Below are positions 29,902 to 36,298 of a stretch of 39,960 nt of DNA, piece by piece. Under the pieces are notes generated by a model. The model saw nothing but the letters and a program-made list of their open reading frames with translations, did not search any database and was not told the DNA's origin. This DNA comes from DAORHV01 sp964458645 (lineage in GTDB: Bacteria; Patescibacteriota; Gracilibacteria; Peribacterales; Peribacteraceae). A program made the translations under genes and the position numbers. The stretch is taken from positions 1-39,960 of the forward strand of contig CAYWJU010000015.1 of assembly GCA_964458645.1 (NCBI GenBank). The letters are read 5' to 3'. Each line of letters begins with the position of its first letter. Positions within the stretch are counted from its first letter, which is position 1.

Positions 29902-29907
29902 ATTCTA
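29902..29907 (-). promoter_or_regulatory. -10 box TAGAAT, leaderless start of pth
   Basis: Minus-strand TAGAAT, 7 nt, ATG 29894. Confidence 0.5.
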
Positions 29908-29932
29908 GCGGATGGAGGGCAACAAAGAAGTT

Positions 29933-30331
29933 TTAGAGTTTTGCCCCCAAGTCCTTCAGTGCACCCTTGAACGCATCCATCGCACGCTTCACTTCTTCCG
30001 GAGACGGCGTGCGCTGCAATTCATGGGCCAATGTGTTGCGTAACTTGTGTGCAGACCACACCTCGTTAAGGTTCCGAAATCGCGGTCCGGCTTGCTTCAA
30101 CTTGTCTCCAAGTGATCCGCTGAAGCCAAGTAATTTCAACGCATGGTCCAGTACTTTGTCGGCTTCAAGAATTTTGAGCGTGGGACTTTGTTGTTGTCGC
30201 GCGTGTTCCCACTCCCGAAGAACGCTTGCTGCAGCCGCCCCCTTCAACGTGCGCTGGCGCGCAAGAAGCATTGTGAAAACAATGCCCAGCACAACAGCAA
30301 CGACGACGGTGGCAATGGCGATCCACATCAT
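29933..30331 (-). CDS. Membrane-anchored protein with HEPN-like RNxxxH motif
   Basis: A 132-aa protein with one N-terminal TM helix (about 3-23) and a soluble all-helical domain. The segment SAHKLRNTLAHELQRTP (about 93-109) contains R-N-x3-H, the Rx4-6H motif with a polar residue after Arg that defines HEPN domains. HEPN domains are often RNases in toxin, CRISPR and abortive-infection systems, though some small ones are inactive scaffolds. It is translationally coupled to the bPH2 protein upstream (4-bp overlap). Whether it cuts RNA is unknown; the motif is seen, the function inferred. Confidence 0.6.
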   Translation of the reverse strand: MMWIAIATVVVAVVLGIVFTMLLARQRTLKGAAAASVLREWEHARQQQSPTLKILEADKVLDHALKLLGFSGSLGDKLKQAGPRFRNLNEVWSAHKLRNTLAHELQRTPSPEEVKRAMDAFKGALKDLGAKL

Positions 30332-30957
30332 TTTTTCTTTTTCACGGGAGCGGGTGCAGGCGGCGTGGTTTTTCCGGCGAACGATTGTTGCTGAATGGAT
30401 CCGGCGACGAATTCAGCCAGAATATTCTGTACCGTCGTGGCATCTTTTAAATTTTTCTTGTGCATATAGGCTTCCAATGCCTCCAGAATCGCAGTTTCAA
30501 TGATCCTGGGTTTGTAGACTTTTTCCAGGGAGACTTCGCCGCCGGTGGAAATCTTCTCTACCGTAATGGTGCCGTAGCGAAACAACGTTGCTGTCACACC
30601 TTTTATTTCATAGCTCACGGATTGAATGTCGCTGTACAGCGTGCGAGACGCCTGTCTGTGAAACCAACCGTGCCATGCCAAATCGATGACGCCTTTGTTG
30701 GTGATCAGCCAAACATCCAAATAGTAGTCCATGAAGTTTCGCGCCCACCAAACAACCGTGGCAAAGAATCCAATCAATGCTCCGTACAGCACGTACTTGT
30801 CCGGCAAATACACGCTGACTGCCGCTAGTACTACGAATGTTACCGTGGGCCAAAACAAACGCTCAACCGCGAAGAACCAGTGCTTATGCACGATGCGTCG
30901 CATCACCTCTTCGTCTTCCAGGTGGCCGGTGAAGAAAAAACGATTGAGGCGATTCAC
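30328..30957 (-). CDS. bPH2 (DUF304/YdbS-like) membrane protein
   Basis: A 209-aa membrane protein with two TM helices (about 33-52 and 56-76) followed by a bacterial PH-like domain: DVWLITNKGVIDLAWHGWFHRQASRTLYSDIQSVSYEIKGVTATLFRYGTITVEKIS. The order TM-TM-bPH2 with the 'LT..RI....G.f.r....i.l..I..v' pattern is typical of the YdbS-like family. The C-terminus is long, charged and ends in KKKK. GTG start at 30957 with TACACT 8 nt upstream (nearly leaderless). First gene of an operon with the HEPN-like protein. The 15-bp palindrome 30955-30969 overlaps the start codon. Role at the membrane unknown. Confidence 0.8.
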   Translation of the reverse strand: MNRLNRFFFTGHLEDEEVMRRIVHKHWFFAVERLFWPTVTFVVLAAVSVYLPDKYVLYGALIGFFATVVWWARNFMDYYLDVWLITNKGVIDLAWHGWFHRQASRTLYSDIQSVSYEIKGVTATLFRYGTITVEKISTGGEVSLEKVYKPRIIETAILEALEAYMHKKNLKDATTVQNILAEFVAGSIQQQSFAGKTTPPAPAPVKKKK

Positions 30958-30969
30958 TGACGTTCAGTG
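30955..30969. promoter_or_regulatory. Palindrome over the bPH2 start codon
   Basis: CACTGA-CGT-TCAGTG is a perfect inverted repeat that covers the GTG start and most of the -10 box TACACT (30971-30966). It could be a repressor site. Confidence 0.35.
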
Positions 30970-31051
30970 TACTCCAACGCCGTCGTCTGCTGAAGCCGCG
31001 GTGCAAGATGACTTTCCCCGCCTTTGTCTTCTGACCGGCTTCGCATTCTGC

Positions 31052-31057
31052 TATACT
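31052..31057 (+). promoter_or_regulatory. -10 box TATACT of lepB
   Basis: TATACT is followed by 8 nt and ATG 31066, so the leader is at most 1-2 nt. The in-frame start at 31024 would lie upstream of the promoter and is rejected. Confidence 0.55.
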
Positions 31058-31065
31058 GTGTTGGT

Positions 31066-31689
31066 ATGACATCCACGCGACCACGAGGCATCCTCTTCCA
31101 CTTGTTCGATGTTATTTTGAACATCGTCATTATTGTTGCGATCGTGGCGGTCATTCGCACGTTTATCGTGTCACCGTTTCAAATCGAGGGAAATTCCATG
31201 GTCGACACTCTGGAGCACAAGGAATACATCGTCATCAATAAGTTTCGGTACTTGTTCGGTTCTCCGCAGCGCGGCGATATCGTTGTCTTTCGCCCAGTCA
31301 CCGATCCAGATAAGTATTACGTGAAGCGTGTCATCGGCTTGCCGGGAGATACTGTTGTCGTGCGCAACGGGTATGTGTTCTTGCGCGAGAAGGACAAAGG
31401 TGACGTGAAGTTGAATGAGTCCTACCTCAGCACCGCCAGTAATGGCAGCACGTTTAAGTATCCCGTGAACGGTGGCGATACCGCCGAAGAAGTCTTCACG
31501 GTTCCGTCTGGGCAATACTTTGTATTGGGCGACAACCGTCAGGGTAGCTTGGACTCGCGCAGTTTCGCGCATGTCGGTTCAAGCGCAACCTCGTACGTTC
31601 CAGAAGACAACATTAAGGGCAGCGTTTGGTTCGTCGCTTTGCCTATCACCAAAATCCACGCGTTCGAGGCGCCGAAGTACAATTTGTAG
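31066..31689 (+). CDS. lepB: Signal peptidase I
   Basis: A 207-aa type I signal peptidase that removes Sec signal peptides at the outer face of the membrane. One N-terminal TM helix (about 12-31) precedes box B with nucleophile Ser44 (QIEGNSMVDTL), general-base Lys87 in YYVKRVIGLPGD, and box E GDNRQGSLDSR. All catalytic residues are present and the length is typical. It presumably matures the many exported proteins in this window. It is followed by a post-stop repeat and then secE-nusG. Confidence 0.96.
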   Translation: MTSTRPRGILFHLFDVILNIVIIVAIVAVIRTFIVSPFQIEGNSMVDTLEHKEYIVINKFRYLFGSPQRGDIVVFRPVTDPDKYYVKRVIGLPGDTVVVRNGYVFLREKDKGDVKLNESYLSTASNGSTFKYPVNGGDTAEEVFTVPSGQYFVLGDNRQGSLDSRSFAHVGSSATSYVPEDNIKGSVWFVALPITKIHAFEAPKYNL

Positions 31690-31690
31690 G

Positions 31691-31731
31691 ATTCCGAGGA
31701 GTCCGAAGAAACCCAGGAGTCCAAGGATGGC
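31691..31731 (+). repeat. Post-stop repeat, copy 2
   Basis: GATTCCGAGGAGTCCGAAGA and following bases begin 1 nt after the lepB stop, matching the copy after the glycosyltransferase (2044) in about 28 of 39 positions. The rest of 31732-31791 shows no gene; a partial inverse match (TTCCTCGG, 31764-31771) could fold back on it. Confidence 0.45.
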
Positions 31732-31791
31732 AACCGTTCGTGGTACTCGTCGGAACCAGTGGCTTCCTCGGTCTCCCAATCCCCTATGCTC

Positions 31792-31821
31792 TTGCAGCAA
31801 ACGGCGGTTTGCGTGTACTAT
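31792..31821 (+). promoter_or_regulatory. secE-nusG promoter TTGCAG-18-TACTAT
   Basis: -35 TTGCAG (31792-31797), 18-nt spacer, -10 TACTAT (31816-31821). Predicted transcription start near 31828, giving a leader of about 22 nt. Confidence 0.55.
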
Positions 31822-31849
31822 TGTCACTACCGGCGCCCCTTTTTAGCGT

Positions 31850-32056
31850 ATGTCCGGTTTCCGACCTAGACCCATGAACGCCATCGTCAATTACATCCAG
31901 GGTAGCATCGAGGAATTGCACCACGTTACGTGGCCCACGCAGCAACAGGCTATGAAGCTGACCGGCATTACGGTTGTCTTCATTATCGTCAGCGCATCCT
32001 TCTTCGGTATCGTTGACGGTCTGTTCTCTGAAATCGTCAGACTTACGATTCGTTAA
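31850..32056 (+). CDS. secE: Preprotein translocase subunit SecE
   Basis: A 68-aa single-TM SecE that clamps SecY in the protein-export channel. The conserved amphipathic segment IEELHHVTWPTQQQAMKLT (about 20-38) leads into one TM helix (TGITVVFIIVSASFFGIVDGLF). Start ATG 31850; ATG 31874 (MNAIVNYIQGS) is an alternative that would also give a complete SecE core. Next to nusG as in most bacteria. Confidence 0.93.
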   Translation: MSGFRPRPMNAIVNYIQGSIEELHHVTWPTQQQAMKLTGITVVFIIVSASFFGIVDGLFSEIVRLTIR

Positions 32057-32076
32057 CTTCATCCAATCTTCTCACC

Positions 32077-32622
32077 ATGGCCAAGCAGGATCCTTCAGCA
32101 GGTCGTAACTGGTACGTTATTCATACGTATTCCGGCTACGAGGACAGTGTGAAGAAATCATTGGAGCAGCGCGCCGAAACGCTCGGCATGAAGGATTACA
32201 TCTTCACCGTGGTCGTCCCCAAGGAGAAGCAAATTGTCTTTAAGAAAGGTGAGCCGACCGAAGAAGAGCGCAAGTTGTTCCCAGGGTACGTGTTGGTGGA
32301 CATGATCGTCACCGATGACAGCTGGTACATGGTCCGCAACACACCGAACGTGACGGGTTTCGTCGGATCGGGAAACATTCCGGTGCCAGTGACCCCCGAA
32401 GAATTCGGCGTCATTGAGCGTCGCGTCGGCGAGCAGGGTGCAAAGTTCAAGAGCGACTTCCAGATTGGCGACCTTGTGGTCATTATCGACGGTCCGTTCA
32501 AGAACTACGAAGGCACCGTGGATGCCGTGGACGTCGACAAGGGCAAGCTGACCGTGCTGGTTCTCATCTTCGATCGCGACACTCCGGTGGAACTGGATTT
32601 CACACAGGTACGAAAGAAGTAG
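32077..32622 (+). CDS. nusG: Transcription termination/antitermination factor NusG
   Basis: A 181-aa NusG, which binds RNA polymerase and links it to Rho or the ribosome. The NGN domain (about 10-118) has NWYVIHTYSGYEDSVKKSLEQRAE, VVPKEKQIVFKKG, KLFPGYVLVDMIVTDDSWYMVRNTPNVTGFVG, and the KOW domain (about 126-181) has IGDLVVIIDGPFKNYEGTVDAVD. Length is usual. It follows secE by 20 bp with a C/T tract before ATG and ends at an intrinsic terminator. Confidence 0.97.
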   Translation: MAKQDPSAGRNWYVIHTYSGYEDSVKKSLEQRAETLGMKDYIFTVVVPKEKQIVFKKGEPTEEERKLFPGYVLVDMIVTDDSWYMVRNTPNVTGFVGSGNIPVPVTPEEFGVIERRVGEQGAKFKSDFQIGDLVVIIDGPFKNYEGTVDAVDVDKGKLTVLVLIFDRDTPVELDFTQVRKK

Positions 32623-32638
32623 CCCGGCTACCTTTTTT
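32619..32638 (+). terminator. Short terminator after nusG
   Basis: GTAGC-CCG-GCTAC (32619-32631), overlapping the nusG stop, followed by CT6. Short stem but classic layout. Confidence 0.6.
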
Positions 32639-32754
32639 CGTTTTTGCAATGCATGTTCGTAAGAACGGATTCGTTCGGACGTCTTCTTCTTTAACGACGA
32701 TTGCGTATGACTCTGATAGACTCTGTTCCACGCGAGAAGTTTTTGCTTCCTTCC

Positions 32755-32760
32755 TACCAT
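32755..32760 (+). promoter_or_regulatory. -10 box TACCAT, leaderless start at 32767
   Basis: TACCAT, 6 nt, ATG 32767. This start gives a clean signal peptide; the in-frame ATG near 32707 would put 20 extra polar residues before it. Confidence 0.45.
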
Positions 32761-32766
32761 TCTCCC

Positions 32767-33414
32767 ATGCGTACGTTCATCGGTACTTTGGCTCTCTTGG
32801 CCGTTCTTGTTCCATCCAGCGCGCTTGCACTCGAGGGAATCGGTCCGCGTGTCAGCGTTACCGGAACAGTTGAAGAGGTGCACATTACGGACAAGCAGAA
32901 GTTTGCAGAGGAAGGCGGCGAGTTTATCGTTCGTGCCACCAATGGCCAGAAAGTGACGGTGGTACTCGGTACGGAGGCCGACTATGAAATCATTTCCGAA
33001 GGCCGCTTGAGCCGACGTTCGTTGCTTCCGAGCGACGTAAAGGTGGGTATGCAGGTGCGTATTCGCGGATGGCGCGTCAGTTCCGACACCCTGAATGCGT
33101 CACTGTTCATCGTGACGAATATCGAGCTGAATCCCCTGCTCAGCGCCAGTGGCATTCTTCAGTCCATCGGCGAGAACGACATCACTATTTTATTGGGCAG
33201 TGGTGAATCGAAGACGTTCCAGGTGACCAACGATACGCAGGTCCAGGTGAACTACGATCTCCCCGGACGCGATGCCTTGAACCTTACCGGCAAACAAGTC
33301 TTGCTGACGCTGAATCCCAACAATACAACGCAGGTGCGCATTGTACGCATCACTGGAAAAGTCCAGGCTACGAATACGACCAAGCCGAGCACGGTGGAGT
33401 TGAAGCGCCGCTAA
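32767..33414 (+). CDS. Exported OB-like (DUF5666-type) protein
   Basis: A 215-aa exported protein: signal peptide MRTFIGTLALLAVLVPSSALA, then two similar beta-rich units. The first (about 28-115) has VSVTGTVEEVHI and QKVTVVLGTEADYEI ... VGMQVRIRGWRV; the second (about 120-205) has LSASGILQSIGENDITILL, SKTFQVTNDTQVQVNY and GKQVLLTLNPN. The pattern 'G.V..I....i.v......... v.v...T.......l..G..V.v.G' is that of small OB-fold domains like DUF5666. No enzymatic motif. Its expression ends at a strong terminator at 33449. The role in the envelope is unknown. Confidence 0.6.
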   Translation: MRTFIGTLALLAVLVPSSALALEGIGPRVSVTGTVEEVHITDKQKFAEEGGEFIVRATNGQKVTVVLGTEADYEIISEGRLSRRSLLPSDVKVGMQVRIRGWRVSSDTLNASLFIVTNIELNPLLSASGILQSIGENDITILLGSGESKTFQVTNDTQVQVNYDLPGRDALNLTGKQVLLTLNPNNTTQVRIVRITGKVQATNTTKPSTVELKRR

Positions 33415-33448
33415 GCGGTGGATTTGGCGGAAACCACTGAAGCCAAAG

Positions 33449-33474
33449 AGTCCGAGGAAACTCGGACTTTTTTT
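33449..33474 (+). terminator. Strong intrinsic terminator
   Basis: AGTCCGAG-GAAA-CTCGGACT (33449-33468), a perfect 8-bp stem with a GNRA-type loop, followed by T7. It ends the 32767 gene; murJ converges from the other side. Confidence 0.92.
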
Positions 33475-33489
33475 GTCTCTGTCGCTTTC

Positions 33490-33520
33490 ATCGGAGTCCT
33501 GGGATTCTTCGATGTCTTCC
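33490..33520 (-). repeat. Post-stop repeat, copy 3
   Basis: On the minus strand, immediately after the murJ stop, GGAAGACATCGAAGAATCCC and following bases match the copies after the 963-2042 and lepB genes. Core CGAAGAATCCCAGGACTCC. Confidence 0.45.
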
Positions 33521-34894
33521 TTATGGTTCGATGAGGACTCCAGTCGGCTCCATGTCTGCGTTCGTCAGTGTCTTGCGCATGAGACGAGCAAGCATTGTTC
33601 CCAAGAACAGTGCCTGGCCGATTTGCGAAACTATGTATGCCACTGCCAATGCGTACAGACCGAGTTTGCCCAGCAACAAGTACCCGGTGATGACAGCGAC
33701 CGTGCAACTGACAACGCTGGAAACAGCAGGCCACAATGTATTTTTGAGCGAGTAAAAAGCACGTAACAAAATGTGGTTGGTGCTCTCGAACGGAACAGCG
33801 ACGCTGTAGATGAGCAGTGCGGTCGTAAACAGTCGTGCAGTCTCGCCTTCCAGGTGCAGAAGCCAGACTGCGATAGGCGCACAGAATGCGAGAACGACGG
33901 CACCCGGAATCGCAATAGTCAGATTGAACCACATACCGGTAACGATGTTGGCTTTGAAGCGCTTGAAATTGCCGGTCGCGGCGGATTGGCTGAGCAGCGA
34001 GAAAGCGGATTGTGCGATGGCGATGCCGACGATTCCGGGAATCACGGATTCAAAATTACTGGCGAATTGATTCACGGCAACCATGTTGTTGCCAAGTCCG
34101 GAGCCCAATCTGTCCAGCAACAGCAATTGCAACTGCAGTGCCCCGAGCGCACCCATGCGGGGAATAATCAGCCAGCCCATCTGCTTCCACTCCGGATGCA
34201 CGATGCCTCGTGGCACGCGAAAGCGGAATCCGACACGAAATACGCCGATCAAACGGATGACGACGTATGCAACCGTGCCGATAAGCGTGCCGTAGATCGG
34301 TCCCATAGGGCCGACATACGGTGTCAGTAGATAGGTTCCGCCAATGGTGCCCAACGACCAGATGATTGGCGTCAGCCCGTAGACCCAGTACTTCTGCACC
34401 GTAATGAGGTATTGCCCGATTGCATTGCCGAATACGAACAAGAAGTTGGTCAGCAGCGCTATGCGCCCAAATGTAATGTACAACTCCAGGCTCTCGCCGG
34501 TGAATTTGGTCATGGACGGCGCGATGACCGGAAAGAAGATGGCCATGGTCAAGGCGACCAATCCAAATCCGGCGCCGAACAGTATCAACGTGCTGGTTGT
34601 TACGGCGTTCATTTCCTCAGTTCGCTTATGCGCAAGGTGCGCGGCGAGAAACGGCACCAGAATCACGCTCAGGCTGGACATGACGAACACCTGGAACAAC
34701 AGGTCACTTGGGCGAAAGGCGGCAATGTACACCGATGCAATGCCAAGCGGATCCTTTCCCAGCGGAAACGTTAGCGAGAAGGCTTGGTCGCGTAAAAAGC
34801 CGCAGACCGAAGCCGCCAATTGAGTGCCGGCAAGAACGGCCGCACCGCCGGCGATACGGCGTTGCGAGCGAAGCGAGGAGAGGATGCGTTTCAT
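33521..34894 (-). CDS. murJ: Lipid II flippase MurJ (MviN)
   Basis: A 457-aa polytopic membrane protein of the MATE/MOP fold that flips peptidoglycan precursor lipid II across the membrane. About 14 TM helices are visible. MurJ hallmarks include the N-terminal RIAGGAAVLAGTQLAASVCGFLRDQAFSLTFPLG, DLLFQVFVMSSLSVILVPFLAAHL, the inner NQFASNFESVIPGIVGIAIAQSAFSLLS, and RAFYSLKNTLWPAVSS. The start at 34894 is chosen over 34906 because TATGCT (34907-34902) would overlap the upstream ATG and ends 7 nt before 34894. Gene end is followed directly by a post-stop repeat. Confidence 0.94.
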   Translation of the reverse strand: MKRILSSLRSQRRIAGGAAVLAGTQLAASVCGFLRDQAFSLTFPLGKDPLGIASVYIAAFRPSDLLFQVFVMSSLSVILVPFLAAHLAHKRTEEMNAVTTSTLILFGAGFGLVALTMAIFFPVIAPSMTKFTGESLELYITFGRIALLTNFLFVFGNAIGQYLITVQKYWVYGLTPIIWSLGTIGGTYLLTPYVGPMGPIYGTLIGTVAYVVIRLIGVFRVGFRFRVPRGIVHPEWKQMGWLIIPRMGALGALQLQLLLLDRLGSGLGNNMVAVNQFASNFESVIPGIVGIAIAQSAFSLLSQSAATGNFKRFKANIVTGMWFNLTIAIPGAVVLAFCAPIAVWLLHLEGETARLFTTALLIYSVAVPFESTNHILLRAFYSLKNTLWPAVSSVVSCTVAVITGYLLLGKLGLYALAVAYIVSQIGQALFLGTMLARLMRKTLTNADMEPTGVLIEP

Positions 34895-34901
34895 GGAATG
34901 G

Positions 34902-34907
34902 AGCATA
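34902..34907 (-). promoter_or_regulatory. -10 box TATGCT, leaderless start of murJ
   Basis: Minus-strand TATGCT, 7 nt, ATG 34894. It overlaps the other in-frame ATG (34906), so initiation at 34906 would need a different promoter. Confidence 0.5.
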
Positions 34908-34914
34908 CCAAACC

Positions 34915-34943
34915 TTCATTAAATGGCGAAGGCATGCTATAAT
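34915..34943 (+). promoter_or_regulatory. Promoter TTCATT-17-TATAAT, leaderless TTG start at 34951
   Basis: -35 TTCATT (34915-34920), 17-nt spacer, perfect -10 TATAAT (34938-34943), then 7 nt to an in-frame TTG at 34951. The spacing equals that of the leaderless ATG genes, which supports TTG as start. Confidence 0.65.
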
Positions 34944-34950
34944 ACGAAGA

Positions 34951-36231
34951 TTGGCACAATTGCACACCAACACACTCTCCTGGCTACCCGCGATCACCTT
35001 CGGTGCGCATGATCGTGCGGGTTCCAGGGCGACCACTCAAAGCCTTGTACTCACGATTGCAACTGCTTGCGGCATTGTGTGTTGCCAGGTTCTGTTCGCT
35101 TTATATTTTTCAGTCGGACAAACGCCGCTCGGCAAATATCGACGTCTTGCGCTGGTTTCGGATTCCAACTGGTATGCGAGCGTGGTCGATCGAGGATATG
35201 TCATCGCGAAGCCGGCCAATTCAGGCTTGCCCGATGCCGTGAATGTGAGCTTCTTTCCAGGGTATCCGTTGTCCGCGTTGGCTGTGAAAAAGATGACGGG
35301 ATTGCAAACCCATCTTTCGTTGGCGATTGCCGCACAGTTGGCTTCAGTCGGTTTCTGGACGTACTTCTTGCTGCTCTGCAGGCGCTGGAATATTTCTTCG
35401 TTGGCAACAGCGTCTGCCGCATGTGCAGTACTGGCGTTCCCTACCGCTTTTTATTTTTCCTCCGGGTACACAGAGTCGTTGTTTTGCATGTCCCTGCTCG
35501 GGCTCCTGTACTGGAGTGAAGACGATAGAAAGTATGCGTGGATTGCGGCTGCCGCACACGGCTTTCTGCTCAGCGGAACGCGCATTGTTGGCGCCGCACT
35601 CTGCATTGTTCCTTTGTTGTATTCGTTGTTGCGACGCGGACGACGCGGCCTGCGCGACCCAAAACTTTGGATTGCCGTTGTCTCGACAACTGCGGGGACG
35701 TTTGCATACTTGGCCTACATGCAGTTCCGGTTCGGGAACTGGCATTTGCCTTTCCTTGCTGCAGCTTCACCGGGTTGGGAAGGCCGGCCGAACTACTGGG
35801 GGGTGCTTGATCCGAAGGTGTATGCCTTGTTTGTTCCGAAAATGGTCCATGGTCTGCCGTACTGGAATGACCTCAGTCGTTTGGCGTATCCGGTTTTTGC
35901 AGCGGCAATACTTTGCGTCGCCATTGCAGATGGCATCCGTTCACGCTTCTCCGACGCCGATTTCCGAGCCAGAGCCGTGCTCTATGTCTGTTCCGCGGTA
36001 CTGTGGTTCGTGTATTTGGGTGCACGCTATTACAACTCGATGGGTGCTATTCGTTACATGCTGCCGGTTTTCGTGCTGTTGGTTCTTGCCGTGACGAGAC
36101 GACTCTCGCACTGTCGCTCGAAGCGACTTCAGTGCGTGCTGGAAGTGTTGCTGCCGTTGATTGCAGTAGTGGGCTTTGCCGTACAAGCCGGATACATTCG
36201 TTTGTTTGCAAGCGGAGAGTTCATTGCCTGA
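34951..36231 (+). CDS. PIG-V-like integral membrane mannosyltransferase
   Basis: A 426-aa polytopic membrane protein (about 9-10 TM helices) resembling the PIG-V family of dolichol/polyprenyl-phosphate-mannose-dependent glycosyltransferases (GT-C fold). The first extracytoplasmic loop has DSNWYASVVDRGY with the conserved acidic residue, followed by NVSFFPGYPLSALAVKKMTG, the typical 'FFPxYP' motif, then PTAFYFSSGYTESLFCMSLLGLLYW. TTG at 34951 is taken as start because no ATG or GTG lies in frame before the first TM helix and a perfect -10 box sits 7 nt upstream. The frame open to 34708 runs antisense to murJ. Acceptor unknown; divergent from murJ, so envelope glycan assembly is likely. Confidence 0.75.
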   Translation: MAQLHTNTLSWLPAITFGAHDRAGSRATTQSLVLTIATACGIVCCQVLFALYFSVGQTPLGKYRRLALVSDSNWYASVVDRGYVIAKPANSGLPDAVNVSFFPGYPLSALAVKKMTGLQTHLSLAIAAQLASVGFWTYFLLLCRRWNISSLATASAACAVLAFPTAFYFSSGYTESLFCMSLLGLLYWSEDDRKYAWIAAAAHGFLLSGTRIVGAALCIVPLLYSLLRRGRRGLRDPKLWIAVVSTTAGTFAYLAYMQFRFGNWHLPFLAAASPGWEGRPNYWGVLDPKVYALFVPKMVHGLPYWNDLSRLAYPVFAAAILCVAIADGIRSRFSDADFRARAVLYVCSAVLWFVYLGARYYNSMGAIRYMLPVFVLLVLAVTRRLSHCRSKRLQCVLEVLLPLIAVVGFAVQAGYIRLFASGEFIA

Positions 36232-36252
36232 AGCGCATCGGCGGTTTTCATC

Positions 36253-36281
36253 GTGACGATTCCGGAGAGAGCAATTACAAT
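36253..36281 (+). promoter_or_regulatory. purL promoter GTGACG-17-TACAAT
   Basis: -35 GTGACG (36253-36258), 17-nt spacer, -10 TACAAT (36276-36281). The leader is about 10 nt and C/T-rich. Confidence 0.65.
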
Positions 36282-36298
36282 CCGCTCACTCCCCTCTT

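Noticed and set aside
32701..32766. Upstream start for the OB-like exported protein
   Set aside because: It would bury the signal peptide; TACCAT 6 nt before ATG 32767 supports the shorter form.
34708..34950. N-terminal part of the PIG-V-like frame
   Set aside because: It is antisense to murJ and upstream of the TATAAT promoter.
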